From contig NZ_JBANRJ010000001.1 in NCBI RefSeq assembly GCF_037154075.1, positions 1,421,501-1,485,500 of the forward strand: a stretch of DNA of 64,000 nt, given 5' to 3'. Below the pieces are notes generated by a model. It was not told the origin of the DNA, ran no database searches, and saw only the letters and a list, made by a program, of their open reading frames with translations. Positions 25,125-34,052 of this stretch are shown in pieces. Position 1 is the first letter of the stretch. Each line of letters begins with the position of its first letter. Source of the DNA: Sphingobium aromaticiconvertens (GTDB taxonomy: Bacteria; Pseudomonadota; Alphaproteobacteria; Sphingomonadales; Sphingomonadaceae). Made by a program: the position numbers and the translations under genes.

Positions 25125-25850
25125 ATGGGCGGTAAACGAGGCGGGGCCTTCGCTTTGCTCCTTGCGGTTGCAATGTCAGTAAGCACGTCGGCATCGGCGC
25201 ATGAAGATCATGATGCGCTTGGGGCCGGTCCCGGGCCCACCGCTAACAGCGCAGTCGAGACTCAGAAAAAGGATAGAGCGGACGCCGGCGACGGCCATAT
25301 GGACATGGGCTCTATGTCGACCGTGGACATGAACATGGGCGGCCGCGATATCGCCGGCGACGACATGGACATGGGCGGCATGCACGAGGAGACCGCCAAC
25401 AAGAACAAAAGTTTCGGCGAACGGCTTGTGAGTTGGCTGGGCCGGCTTCACACCATGGTCATTCATTTTCCCATCGCACTGTTCATCGGTGCATTCGGGG
25501 TGGAGTTGTTCGGGTTGTGGCGCCGCAACCGGGACTATCAGCATGTCGCACACATAATGCTGGTCGTAGGCGCGCTCGGAGCTATCGCGGCAGCATTCCT
25601 GGGCTGGTTCGCAGGCGGGTTCTACCTGACCGACCGCAACCCGATCCTGATGACGCATCGCTGGCTAGGGACGTTGATCGCGGTCTTCGGCGTTGCGCTG
25701 GCTTGGATGGCAGCGCGCCACCGTAAGGGTCCCGAGCGGTCGCGGACGTTGTACTGGGTGTTGCTTGGCCTGATGACGCTGGCGATCTCCATCCAGGGGT
25801 TCCTTGGCGGAACCTTCATGCATGGCGGAATAAACCACTTGGCGTTCTGA
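25125..25850 (+). CDS. DUF2231 membrane protein with Met/His periplasmic segment
   Basis: The 241-residue protein starts at ATG 25125 with AAGGAG eight to thirteen bases ahead. A signal-like helix is followed by an acidic Met/His-rich region (about residues 50-92: GHMDMGSMSTVDMNMGG, DDMDMGGMHEE) and then four membrane helices of the DUF2231 family (RLHTMVIHFPIALFIGAF, AHIMLVVGALGAIAAAFLGW, HRWLGTLIAVFGVALAW, GLMTLAISIQGFLGGTFMHGG). Conserved His residues in the helices may bind haem or metal. A second, broken copy of its last 35 codons occurs at 34480-34607. Function unknown; the context suggests copper. Confidence 0.85.
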   Translation: MGGKRGGAFALLLAVAMSVSTSASAHEDHDALGAGPGPTANSAVETQKKDRADAGDGHMDMGSMSTVDMNMGGRDIAGDDMDMGGMHEETANKNKSFGERLVSWLGRLHTMVIHFPIALFIGAFGVELFGLWRRNRDYQHVAHIMLVVGALGAIAAAFLGWFAGGFYLTDRNPILMTHRWLGTLIAVFGVALAWMAARHRKGPERSRTLYWVLLGLMTLAISIQGFLGGTFMHGGINHLAF

Positions 25851-25899
25851 CCCAGTCCGGCTGTGTGCGTGAAGCGGTCGTTTCCTGAACAGGGACCGT

Positions 25900-25932
25900 C
25901 GAGGACGCGTCTCCGCCAAGGACGCGTCCTCG
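25900..25932. terminator. Hairpin between convergent genes
   Basis: CGAGGACGCGT pairs with ACGCGTCCTCG (11 bp) around an 11-base loop. It sits exactly between the convergent DUF2231 and Cys-rich genes and could stop transcription from both sides, though neither side has a clear U run. Confidence 0.5.
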
Positions 25933-25937
25933 GCTGA

Positions 25938-26342
25938 TCAGCGGATCGACTGAACCGCTTCGTTGCAAGCCTGTTCGCAGCGGCGACAGTGTTCAGCGCA
26001 GATGCGGCAATGCTCGTGCATGCTCGCATGCTTCTCGCACTCCTCCGCGCACAACCCGCAGGCGATGGCGCAGGCTTGAAGAACGGCGATCAGCGCTTGC
26101 TCATTGCTGCCGGTGCGGCGGGTGCCGAGCGAACCTGCCGCCAAGCAGATGTCGGCGCAGTCAAGGTTCAGACGAATGCACTGGCGAAGCTGTGCGACCA
26201 TGTCTTCCGCCAGACAGGCATCAGCGCACGACGTACAAGTCTGAGCACATGAGTAGCACTCCTCGATACAGCGGATCAGTGCGTCGTTCGTGCTTCCCTT
26301 CACGTCCGGATGCGTGGCGATCATCTCTTGCATGTGTTGCAT
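25938..26342 (-). CDS. Cys-rich four-helix copper-storage-like protein (Csp)
   Basis: The 134-residue protein has 18 Cys spread along amphipathic helices in CxxxC-type spacing (CIEECYSCAQTCTSCADAC, CIRLNLDCADIC, CAIACGLCAEEC, CRICAEHCRRCEQAC). This is the Csp/DUF326-like four-helix bundle that stores many Cu(I) ions inside the bundle. It has no signal peptide, so it should be cytosolic, like Csp3. It is the only obvious cytosolic copper sink in the window. ATG 26342 is preceded by an AGGAGAG site. No ECF-type element was found upstream, unlike its neighbours. Confidence 0.9.
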   Translation of the reverse strand: MQHMQEMIATHPDVKGSTNDALIRCIEECYSCAQTCTSCADACLAEDMVAQLRQCIRLNLDCADICLAAGSLGTRRTGSNEQALIAVLQACAIACGLCAEECEKHASMHEHCRICAEHCRRCEQACNEAVQSIR

Positions 26343-26623
26343 GGTTCTCTCCTGGTAGCGCGGTCTAACAACTGTCGAAGCAAGAGGTTACAAACCTGAA
26401 ATGTTCCGGCCTTTGCGTTGGACCGTGCGGCCGCTTGGGCGTGTCGAGTAACCGCCGGCGCTGGTCGTAGCGCACCGTCGACGCCCACGCCGCCTGCGTG
26501 AGCGAGTCCCGGGATCGTGCTGCGGGATCATCGAACCGAGAAGCGCCGTGTCGCCGATCGTCGTGTGGGTACAAATCAGCGCTGGGTGGCGGCTTTCACT
26601 CGTTGCACTGCCGATGGTTCGCG

Positions 26624-27622
26624 CTACGTCGGCAGTACGCCCCGAGCGGGACACAGCCCGGCCATGGCGGATGCCAATCCGCTGTCGCGGTCGCGCAACA
26701 GGTTATGGATTGCGGTCGCAGCGACCGCTGCTTGTCCGGTCGCGACGCTGATCTGATCGAGCCCTTCCACAACGTCGCCAACCGCGTAGAGGCCAGCAAC
26801 AGAGGATTGTTGGTGGGCGTTGGTCAGCACGCAACCTGATTCGCTGAGCTTCGCGCCCAGCGAAGTGGCAAGCCGCGTTCGAGGCGACGAGCCGAGCGCA
26901 GGGTAAAGCGTGTCGAATTGTAGCTCCAGGCCATTGGCCAACCGCACCTCGACACAATCGCCAAGACGCAGCTGCTCGACAGGCGAGGGCGCGACATCGA
27001 TGCCCTGCTGGTTCAGCTTGGCAAATTCGGTCGGTGCGAGGTCGAGCGACCGTTCGGCGAGAAGCATGACCTTCGCGCCATAAGCGCGCAGGAATTCGGC
27101 TTCGTCAGCGCCGTGGCCGTCGCAGCCGAGCACCGCCACGTTCATTCGCCGAGCCTCATAACCATCGCAAATCGGGCAGTAGCGAATAAGACCACGCGCA
27201 ACGCCGATGTCATGCATCGCATCAGGCATCTCGGGGCGTCGATTGACGACACCGGTCGCGAGCACGACGGTCCGCGCGTGCAGGACGTTCAGTCCGCAAC
27301 TTGCCGAGAAGTGGTCGCCTGATGCGACGATCGCGTCGATCTCACCGTTCTGGACCGTACCGCCATATTCATGCAGCTGAGCCTGCAGGCGCGCAAGAAA
27401 CGAGGCGCCCGAAATGCCGCCGGGAAATCCTGGGAGGTTGTGCGAGCGCGGGATGGAGGCGGCGCGCCCCGCCGCCGCGTCGTAAACGACGCAGCTCCTG
27501 AGAAAGCGGGACAGATAGATCGCGGTCGTGAGGCCAGCGGGACCACCGCCCACAATCAGACAATCGAGGACCTCCTCGGGATCGCCAGTCCAGCCTTGAT
27601 TGGTCAACCGCAACCTCATCAT
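26624..27622 (-). CDS. Thioredoxin-reductase-like FAD/NAD(P) oxidoreductase
   Basis: ATG 27622 gives 332 residues. GGGPAGLTTAIYL (FAD Rossmann), CPICDGYEAR (redox CxxC pair in the TrxB position, about residues 145-148), LGCDGHGADEAEFL (NADP domain) and GLYAVGDVVEGLDQISVATGQA (second FAD motif) are all present. It is close to TrxB but its active site is CPIC in place of CATC. The NADP domain reads VLGCDGHGA where TrxB has GGGDSA, so cofactor use may differ. It could reduce a periplasmic or cytosolic thiol under copper stress. A predicted ECF promoter on the minus strand lies 86 bases upstream, back to back with that of copC. Confidence 0.85.
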   Translation of the reverse strand: MMRLRLTNQGWTGDPEEVLDCLIVGGGPAGLTTAIYLSRFLRSCVVYDAAAGRAASIPRSHNLPGFPGGISGASFLARLQAQLHEYGGTVQNGEIDAIVASGDHFSASCGLNVLHARTVVLATGVVNRRPEMPDAMHDIGVARGLIRYCPICDGYEARRMNVAVLGCDGHGADEAEFLRAYGAKVMLLAERSLDLAPTEFAKLNQQGIDVAPSPVEQLRLGDCVEVRLANGLELQFDTLYPALGSSPRTRLATSLGAKLSESGCVLTNAHQQSSVAGLYAVGDVVEGLDQISVATGQAAVAATAIHNLLRDRDSGLASAMAGLCPARGVLPT

Positions 27623-27707
27623 TACCCCGCGAGCGCCCGTCAGGCCCGCGGCCACAGCTCGTCCGGACGGGAAGGCGCAGTGAAAAGCGCTCTGTACTCC
27701 CTTCTGA

Positions 27708-27733
27708 ATACGCGCCGGTGCCGTTGACCCCTC
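27708..27733 (-). promoter_or_regulatory. Predicted ECF sigma promoter, minus strand (GAGGGG-N13-CGCGTAT)
   Basis: On the minus strand GAGGGG (27733-27728), 13 bases, then CGCGTAT (27714-27708). The GCGTA core and spacing match the four plus-strand sites. It would drive the TrxR-like gene at 27622. Confidence 0.55.
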
Positions 27734-27766
27734 ATCGAGAGGGTGCGGCGGCACGAAAAAGATCGT

Positions 27767-27792
27767 GAGGGGTGAAACGTCCGGCTGCGTAA
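27767..27792 (+). promoter_or_regulatory. Predicted ECF sigma promoter for copCD
   Basis: GAGGGG (27767-27772), 13 bases, TGCGTAA (27786-27792), identical in both boxes to the sites before the sigma operon and the second copA. It is 35 bases before ATG 27828 and 33 bases from the oppositely facing site. Confidence 0.7.
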
Positions 27793-27827
27793 TACAAGTG
27801 AACCCAATGGAAATGGAGATTGCCCAG

Positions 27828-28196
27828 ATGCGTCGCTTGTTCATCACGACTGCCGCCGCCGCCTTGTTCTTCGCAGGCGGCGTCGCAAACGCGCACCCGA
27901 AGCTGGTATCCGCCAGCCCCGCCGCCAACGCGGCGGTTGCGACCCCGGAGAAGATCAGCCTCCAGTTCAGCGAGAAACTCGTGCCTGCTTTCTCCAAGGC
28001 CGAACTGATCATGGCCGCGATGCCTGGCATGGCGGCCATGAAGATGCCGAGCAGCGCCGCGGTCGGCTCCGACGGGCGTACGCTCACGATCATCCCGAAG
28101 CAGCGTCTCCCGCGTGGGCGTTACAACGTCGACTGGCAGGTCGTTTCCGGCGACACGCACAAAATCACTGGCAGCTACACCTTCACGGTGAAGTGA
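27828..28196 (+). CDS. copC: CopC periplasmic copper-binding protein
   Basis: ATG 27828 (AATGGAG upstream) gives 122 residues with a signal peptide ending ANA-H, so the mature protein begins with His (HPKLVSASPAANAAV), the first ligand of the CopC Cu(II) site. A Met cluster (MAAMPGMAAMKMP, about residues 65-77) matches the Cu(I) site, and SGDTHKITGSYTF is the family C-terminus with the second His. It carries copper in the periplasm and feeds CopD. The stop is four bases before copD. Confidence 0.95.
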   Translation: MRRLFITTAAAALFFAGGVANAHPKLVSASPAANAAVATPEKISLQFSEKLVPAFSKAELIMAAMPGMAAMKMPSSAAVGSDGRTLTIIPKQRLPRGRYNVDWQVVSGDTHKITGSYTFTVK

Positions 28197-28200
28197 GCGG

Positions 28201-29127
28201 ATGATTGACTGGCCGACCGTCGCCATCCGCTTGGCGTTATACCTCGTCCTGGCGGTGCTGTTCGGCCTGTCGGCGTTCAGCCTCTATGGCCTTCGGCTCG
28301 GCGAGCGCGAGGATGCAATCGCTCTGCGGCCTTGGCTTTCGGGAAGTGCTGTGCTCGGGTTGCTGCTCTCAGCCGCTGGCCTGATCCTCATGGCCTCGTC
28401 GATGGCCGGATCTCCATTCTGGCCGGTCGACGAGGCCGCGGTGGCTGCCTTGCTCGGAGGGCCACCGGTTGGCTCCGCCTGGAAGGTGCGCATGGTAGCG
28501 CTGGTCATTGCCGGGGGCGCGGTCCTACTGGCGCGAGGCAGAGCATCATGGCTGGCGATGGCCATGATTGCCGCCGCTACGGCGTTGGCGACACTCGCAT
28601 GGAACGGGCACGGTGCCATGGACGAGGGAAGCACCGGATGGCTTCACCTGGGCGCGGACATTCTCCATCTCCTCGCAGGCGGTATATGGGTTGGCGCACT
28701 GTTCGGATTGCTTCTCCTGATGATGCGCCGCGCCGAGGCGATCGATGCCGCGCACCTTCAGCTTACCCATCGGGCGCTGCACGGCTTCGGGGCGGTGGGC
28801 ACGCTCGTGGTTGCCATTTTAGTGATCACCGGCTTGATCAACAGCTGGCTGCTCGTGGGCCCAGCCAATTTCACGGCCTTGGGCACGACGCTCTACGGCT
28901 TGCTGCTGCTCGCCAAGCTGGTCTTGTTCGCAGCGATGCTGGGACTCGCGTCGCTTAATCGGTTCCGCCTCACGCCGGCCTTCGAACGCTCGATTGCCAT
29001 GAACGATCATGACGGAGCGCTTATGACGCTGCGGGTCAGCCTGGCGGTCGAGACAACCTGCGTGATTGGTATCTTGGCGCTCGTAGCATGGCTCGGCACC
29101 CTCGCACCGCCCGCATCGGGCATGTAG
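28201..29127 (+). CDS. copD: CopD copper-resistance inner-membrane protein
   Basis: The 308-residue protein has eight or so membrane helices and matches CopD/PcoD: [33 protein letters not shown] with conserved His/Trp, and a further HGF/NSWLLVG region. CopD is thought to move copper from CopC across the inner membrane, for supply or resistance. It begins four bases after copC, so the two form one operon behind the predicted ECF promoter. ATG 28201 follows directly on AGTGAGCGG. Confidence 0.93.
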   Translation: [308 protein letters not shown]

Positions 29128-29190
29128 GTGAGGTTAGCTCTGCTGGGTCTGTTGATGTATTCAAAGGTGAACGAACGAGGGTAGCAAGTC

Positions 29191-31878
29191 ATGGCCGATG
29201 TCAAACGCAGTGAAGCCGGCAGCGGCCAGGCCGACGGCGACGTCGTTCTGACCACGGGCGCGAGCGGCTTCATCGCCGCCGCGCTGATCGCCCGGCTCGG
29301 GAAACGCTACACCGTTGTTGGCCTGGATCGTGCCGGTCCTCCAGACCCGCCGCCGCCCGCAGCGGCGATCGACATAGACCTCGGGTCGGACGAAGCGGTC
29401 CGGGTTGCACTCGACGAAGTGCGCGCACGGTACGGTAACCGCATCGCCTCGGTGATCCACCTCGCCGCCTATTACGACATTACGGGCGATCCGAATCCGC
29501 TCTACGACAAGGTCACCGTGCAGGGCACCCGCCGGCTGATTGACGGGCTGCAATCGTTCGAGGTCGAGCAATTCGTCTTCGCCAGCACGATGCTGGTCCA
29601 TAAGCCGACCGCCACTCCGGAGGAGCGCATCAGCGAGGAGTCGCCAATCGGTGCGTCCTGGGCGTATCCGCAGTCCAAGGTCGACACCGAGGCATTGCTG
29701 CATGAGCGCCACGGGAACATCCCCGTCGTCTTCCTCCGCGCCGCAGGAGTTTACGACGACGACGGGCGCTCGGCGTTTCTCGCGCAGCAGATATCGCAGA
29801 TCTACGAGCACCGCCTGATCTCGCACTTCTATCCCGGCATGCTGTGTGCGGCGCAGTCGTCCGTGCACCGCGACGACTTGGCTGACGCCGTGCTGCGCCT
29901 GGTCGATCGGCGGCACGAATTGCCGTCAGAACTGCCACTGCTCGTCGGCGAGCCCGACGCGCCCGGCTATGCCGAAATCCAGGACATCGTCGGCGAGACG
30001 CTCCACGGCGAGGGCTGGAAGACGATCCGGATCCCGCAGCCGATCGCAAAGGCCGGAATCATCCTGCAGAACGAGGCGCTCGGCAGCGACGACTTCATCC
30101 AGCCCTGGATGATCGACAGCAGCAACGACCACTATATCCTCGACATCTCGCGCGCGCGTTCGCTGCTCGGATGGGAGCCGAAACACAGTCTCCGCGACAC
30201 GCTGCCCGCGATCGTTGCCGCGTTGAAGCGCCATCCGCGGGCCTGGTATCGGAACAACAAGCTCAACGAGAATCTGGTTGCCTGGCACGATAAACCAGGG
30301 GCCGAACCTGTCGGACCGGGCCATCAACCCGCAGCGGCAGGCGATGGGATGGCCGGCATGGATCACGGGGCTGTGGATCATAGCAGCATGGACCATGCAG
30401 CCATGGGGCACGGACCTGGCGCGGCGGACATGGCGATGACCGGCCACGGTGCACACGGCGATCACATGGCCATAATGGACCGCGACGAGCGCCGTGCGCG
30501 CTGGGCTCTTTACGCCAACATCGGCCTCGGGCTGTGGCTCGCCTCCAGCCCGCTTATCTACGACTCCGTCACGACGCAGAGCGTCGGCGAGGCGGTGCGC
30601 TTCGTCACGGTCGATCGCGGCCTGCCTTCAGTCGAATGGCGCGCAAGCGCACTGGCGATCAGCGATCTCGTCAGCGGTCTGGCGATCGCGCTGTTTGGCG
30701 TACTGTCGCTGTGGCCTCGAACCAAGACCTGGGCGCAATGGGCAGTGGCGTTCGTCGGCATCTGGCTGTTCTTTGCGCCTTTGATCTTCTGGAGCCCGAG
30801 CGCCGCTCAGTACAACAACAACCTGCTCATCGGCTCGGCCGTGATCGCCCTGTCGGTGCTCGTGCCGATGATGCCGGGCATGAGCATGGCGGGCATGATG
30901 GACCCCAAGAACATCCCGCCCGGCTGGACCTATTCGCCGTCGACGGACGCGCAGCGGCTGCCGATCGTCGCCATGGGCCTGGTCGGCCTTCTCACCTCGC
31001 GCATCCTGACCGCCTACCAGCTGGGGCACATCGACACCGCGTGGGAGCCGTTCTTCGTCGGATCGCTCAGCGACCCGCGCAACGGGACCGAGGAGATCAT
31101 CACTTCGGGCATGTCGAAGGCGTGGCCGATCCCTGATGGGGGCCTTGGCACGATCAGCTACGTACTCGAGATCCTGATGGCGGTGATGGGCACGCGCGAT
31201 CGCTGGCGGACCATGCCGTGGATGGTGACCTTCTTTGGCATCCTGGTCATTCCTCTCGGCGTGGTCAGCATCTACTTCATCATCAGTCAGCCGATCGTGA
31301 TCGGCACGTGGAGCACGCTGGCGCTGGTCGCTGCGCTCGCGATGCTGATCATGATCCCGTTCGCACTGGACGAGGTCATCGCCATGGGCCAGTTTCTCGC
31401 CTGGGCGAAACGCAAAGGCAGGCCGCTGATCCGCACCTTCTTCCAGGGCGACACGCTCGAAGCAGGCGAGATGGATGCGGCTGACGTAATGGCTTCACCT
31501 TCGATCTTGTGGGCGGATGCGAAGCGAGGTCTGACGATGCCATGGACTCTGGCAGCTAGCATCGCCCTCGGTGCGTTCCTGATGCTGTCACGGGTGATCC
31601 TGGGCAACGACGGGGCCATGGCGAACAGCGACCATGTGGTCGGCGCCCTCGTGATCACAGTCGCGATCATTGCCACCGCAGAGGTGGCCCGCGCTCTCCG
31701 CTTCATCAATGTCGCGTTCGGGGCATGGCTCGTCGCTGCCCCGTTCCTGCTGACAGGGGCCGGCCCCCTTGGGGCGATCGTGTCGGTGGTCGTGGGAATC
31801 GCGCTCATCGGGCTCAGCCTGCCGCGCGGCAAGCGCAGCCCCGAACATTATGCGAGCTGGGACAAATACGTAATTTGA
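29191..31878 (+). CDS. Fusion of NAD-dependent epimerase, Met/His linker, SPW and VKOR-like membrane domains
   Basis: At 895 residues this is a composite. Residues about 18-365 are an extended SDR/epimerase domain (TTGASGFIAAALIARLG, AYYDITGDPNPLYD, catalytic YPQSK near residue 160). Residues about 387-430 are Met/His-rich (GMAGMDHGAVDHSSMDHAAMGH). Then come SPW-type helices (LWLASSPLIYDS, LFFAPLIFWSPSAAQYNNN), a VKOR-like bundle (about 637-763: GMSKAWPIPDGGLGTISYVLEIL, SQPIVIGTWSTLAL) and a last SPW unit (GAWLVAAPFLL). The VKOR-like part has no Cys at all, so disulfide chemistry is impossible. It begins 63 bases after copD. The function is unknown; a membrane sensor or scaffold is conceivable. 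Confidence 0.75.
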   Translation: MADVKRSEAGSGQADGDVVLTTGASGFIAAALIARLGKRYTVVGLDRAGPPDPPPPAAAIDIDLGSDEAVRVALDEVRARYGNRIASVIHLAAYYDITGDPNPLYDKVTVQGTRRLIDGLQSFEVEQFVFASTMLVHKPTATPEERISEESPIGASWAYPQSKVDTEALLHERHGNIPVVFLRAAGVYDDDGRSAFLAQQISQIYEHRLISHFYPGMLCAAQSSVHRDDLADAVLRLVDRRHELPSELPLLVGEPDAPGYAEIQDIVGETLHGEGWKTIRIPQPIAKAGIILQNEALGSDDFIQPWMIDSSNDHYILDISRARSLLGWEPKHSLRDTLPAIVAALKRHPRAWYRNNKLNENLVAWHDKPGAEPVGPGHQPAAAGDGMAGMDHGAVDHSSMDHAAMGHGPGAADMAMTGHGAHGDHMAIMDRDERRARWALYANIGLGLWLASSPLIYDSVTTQSVGEAVRFVTVDRGLPSVEWRASALAISDLVSGLAIALFGVLSLWPRTKTWAQWAVAFVGIWLFFAPLIFWSPSAAQYNNNLLIGSAVIALSVLVPMMPGMSMAGMMDPKNIPPGWTYSPSTDAQRLPIVAMGLVGLLTSRILTAYQLGHIDTAWEPFFVGSLSDPRNGTEEIITSGMSKAWPIPDGGLGTISYVLEILMAVMGTRDRWRTMPWMVTFFGILVIPLGVVSIYFIISQPIVIGTWSTLALVAALAMLIMIPFALDEVIAMGQFLAWAKRKGRPLIRTFFQGDTLEAGEMDAADVMASPSILWADAKRGLTMPWTLAASIALGAFLMLSRVILGNDGAMANSDHVVGALVITVAIIATAEVARALRFINVAFGAWLVAAPFLLTGAGPLGAIVSVVVGIALIGLSLPRGKRSPEHYASWDKYVI

Positions 31879-32114
31879 GGCCTTACTCGCCTCCAGAGAG
31901 GAGGGGCACAGCATGGCGCAGTCCAGGTACCGAGTTCTATCCGGGCGGTCATTCAGGCGGCGGGGGTGATGACGGGGGCGGTGGACCGCGGCTACAGCTT
32001 TAAGCGAGCATCGACACTGTTCCGGTACGGTCCAGCATGCTAATGCGATTCCTTCGCAGGATCGTTGGTGGCCTGCGGCTAAGCTGCATCGCATCGAGAC
32101 AAAGATAATATGAA

Positions 32115-34052
32115 GTGAAGCGCCTCAAACTTGTCCTCCTGCGGCTTGCCATCACGCTCACCGCGCTGTTCATCCCGGCCGCGACAATGGCCGAACCCGG
32201 CGACGTGCAAACCGCATGGCGGCTGCTCGACTATATCGCCGTCGATTATGGCGGTGCGGTTGCCGAGGGCCGGGTCAAGAGCGCGGCCGAATATGCCGAG
32301 ATGAACGAGTTCTCCGCGTCCGTTACGACGCGGCTGCGCGATCTGCCGGCGAAGCCGGAACGGCCGGCGCTGGTTCAAGGAGCCGACAACCTGCAAGGGA
32401 TGATCGCGCGCAAGGCATCGGCTGAACAGGTGGCGACCACCGCGCACGGGCTGGCGGCTGATCTGCTGCGCGCCTATCCAGTGCCGCTCGCGCCCGACAA
32501 GGCTCCGGACCTCGCCTCGGCCGATGCGCTGTTTCGACAATCCTGCGCGTCCTGCCACGGCATGACGGGCGACGGGCATGGCCCCGACGCCGCCAAGCTC
32601 GATCCGCCGCCGATCGCGTTCACTGATGCCGAGCGCGCCCGCCAGCGAAGCGTGTTCGCGCTCTATCAGGTGGTGACGCAAGGGATCGACGGGACAGGGA
32701 TGCAGAGCTTCGCCGATGTGGCGAACGATCAGCGCTGGGCGCTCGCCTTCCGCGCCGGGAGCTTCGCCTTCACCGACGAACAGGCGCGCGAAGGCGAGCG
32801 GCTGTGGAAGTCAAACCCGGCGCTTCGCCAGCGCATACCGGACCTGAAAACCCTCGTCGCGCTCACCCCGGCCGCGCTCGCCACCTCGATTGGCGAAGCG
32901 AAGGCCGATGCGGTCATGGCCTATCTCCGCCGCCATCCCGATCAGGTGATGCAACACGCGCCTGGCTCGCTTGCGGTTGCGCGCGCCAAGCTCGCCCAAA
33001 GCCTAGCGGCAGCGCGGCGTGGCGATGCGCGCGGGGCGAGGGAGCTGGCCTTGTCGGCTTATCTCGACGGGTTCGAGCCGGTCGAACCAACGCTCACCGC
33101 GCGCGACGCGGCGCTGATGGGCCGGATCGAAGGCGCGATGGGCGAGTTTCGCGCCGCGATCGACCGCGGTGCCTCGCCCAACGAGCTCGCGGAAAAGGTG
33201 TCAGTGCTCGACGGGCTGTTCGACGATGCGGAAGCGGCGCTGGCGCCTGATGCCGCCACGGAAGCGTCCACGTTCCTGGGCGCATTCACGATCTTGCTGC
33301 GCGAGGGGCTCGAAGCCTTGCTCATCGTCGTCGCCATGATCGCGTTCCTTCGCAAGGCGGAGCGAGGAGAGGCGCTGCGATACGTGCATGGCGGTTGGAT
33401 CAGCGCGCTCGTTGCCGGGGGGATCACCTGGGTGGTGGCCACCTATGCAATCGGGATCAGCGGCGCGAGCCGGGAGCTGACCGAAGGGTTTGGGTCGCTG
33501 TTCGCTGCGGTCGTGCTGCTCTCGGTTGGAATATGGATGCACGGCAAGGCGCAAGCCGATCAGTGGCAACGCTATATCCGGGAAAAAATGTCACGGGCGC
33601 TCACCGGAGGATCGGGCTGGTTCCTGTTCGGGCTGGCGTTCGTGGTGGTCTATCGGGAGGTCTTTGAGACAATCCTGTTCTACGCGGCGCTCTGGTCGCA
33701 AGGAAACGGTCCCGTGCTGCTGGCCGGGGCGGGCTCGGCCGTTCTCCTGCTTGCGGTGATCGCCTGGGCCATGCTTCGCTACAGCCGCACGCTGCCGATC
33801 ACGCAGTTCTTCCGCTACAGCTCCTGGCTGATGGCGATCCTGACGGTCGTGCTCGCGGGGAAGGGCGTCGCGGCCCTTCAAGAGGCGGGCATCATTGCCA
33901 TAGCGCCGCTTCGCGATGTGCCCAGGCTCTCAATGCTTGGCCTGTTCCCTACATGGCAGTCGGTGCTGGCGCAGCTCCTGATGGCGGTGGCTATCGCGAT
34001 CGGGTTCGCCTGGAACCGTCGCGGCGATCGGGGCAGGGCATCGGCTCACTAG
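32115..34052 (+). CDS. Cytochrome c-FTR1 high-affinity iron permease
   Basis: GTG 32115 gives 645 residues. A signal peptide (ending TMA-E) leads to a periplasmic part with a haem-c site CASCHG (about residue 144) and a distal Met region (GIDGTGMQSFADV). The C-terminal half is an FTR1 domain with the two REGLE/REVFE iron motifs (REGLEALLIVV near residue 396, YREVFETILFY near 513) in seven helices. Such proteins import ferric iron, probably after oxidation by a partner; multicopper oxidases nearby could serve. The second half is duplicated in diverged form at 37507. The frame has two further GTG/ATG options close by; I keep 32115. Confidence 0.9.
   Translation: MKRLKLVLLRLAITLTALFIPAATMAEPGDVQTAWRLLDYIAVDYGGAVAEGRVKSAAEYAEMNEFSASVTTRLRDLPAKPERPALVQGADNLQGMIARKASAEQVATTAHGLAADLLRAYPVPLAPDKAPDLASADALFRQSCASCHGMTGDGHGPDAAKLDPPPIAFTDAERARQRSVFALYQVVTQGIDGTGMQSFADVANDQRWALAFRAGSFAFTDEQAREGERLWKSNPALRQRIPDLKTLVALTPAALATSIGEAKADAVMAYLRRHPDQVMQHAPGSLAVARAKLAQSLAAARRGDARGARELALSAYLDGFEPVEPTLTARDAALMGRIEGAMGEFRAAIDRGASPNELAEKVSVLDGLFDDAEAALAPDAATEASTFLGAFTILLREGLEALLIVVAMIAFLRKAERGEALRYVHGGWISALVAGGITWVVATYAIGISGASRELTEGFGSLFAAVVLLSVGIWMHGKAQADQWQRYIREKMSRALTGGSGWFLFGLAFVVVYREVFETILFYAALWSQGNGPVLLAGAGSAVLLLAVIAWAMLRYSRTLPITQFFRYSSWLMAILTVVLAGKGVAALQEAGIIAIAPLRDVPRLSMLGLFPTWQSVLAQLLMAVAIAIGFAWNRRGDRGRASAH

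Noticed and set aside
31898..31903. GAGGGG before the FTR1 permease
   Set aside because: The expected position of the second box does not contain GCGTA, so I do not add FTR1 to the ECF regulon.
31914..31970. Short frame MAQSRYRVLSG after the fusion gene, and a Gly/Asp-rich alternative frame
   Set aside because: No ribosome site of quality and no similarity; the two frames overlap without sign of selection.
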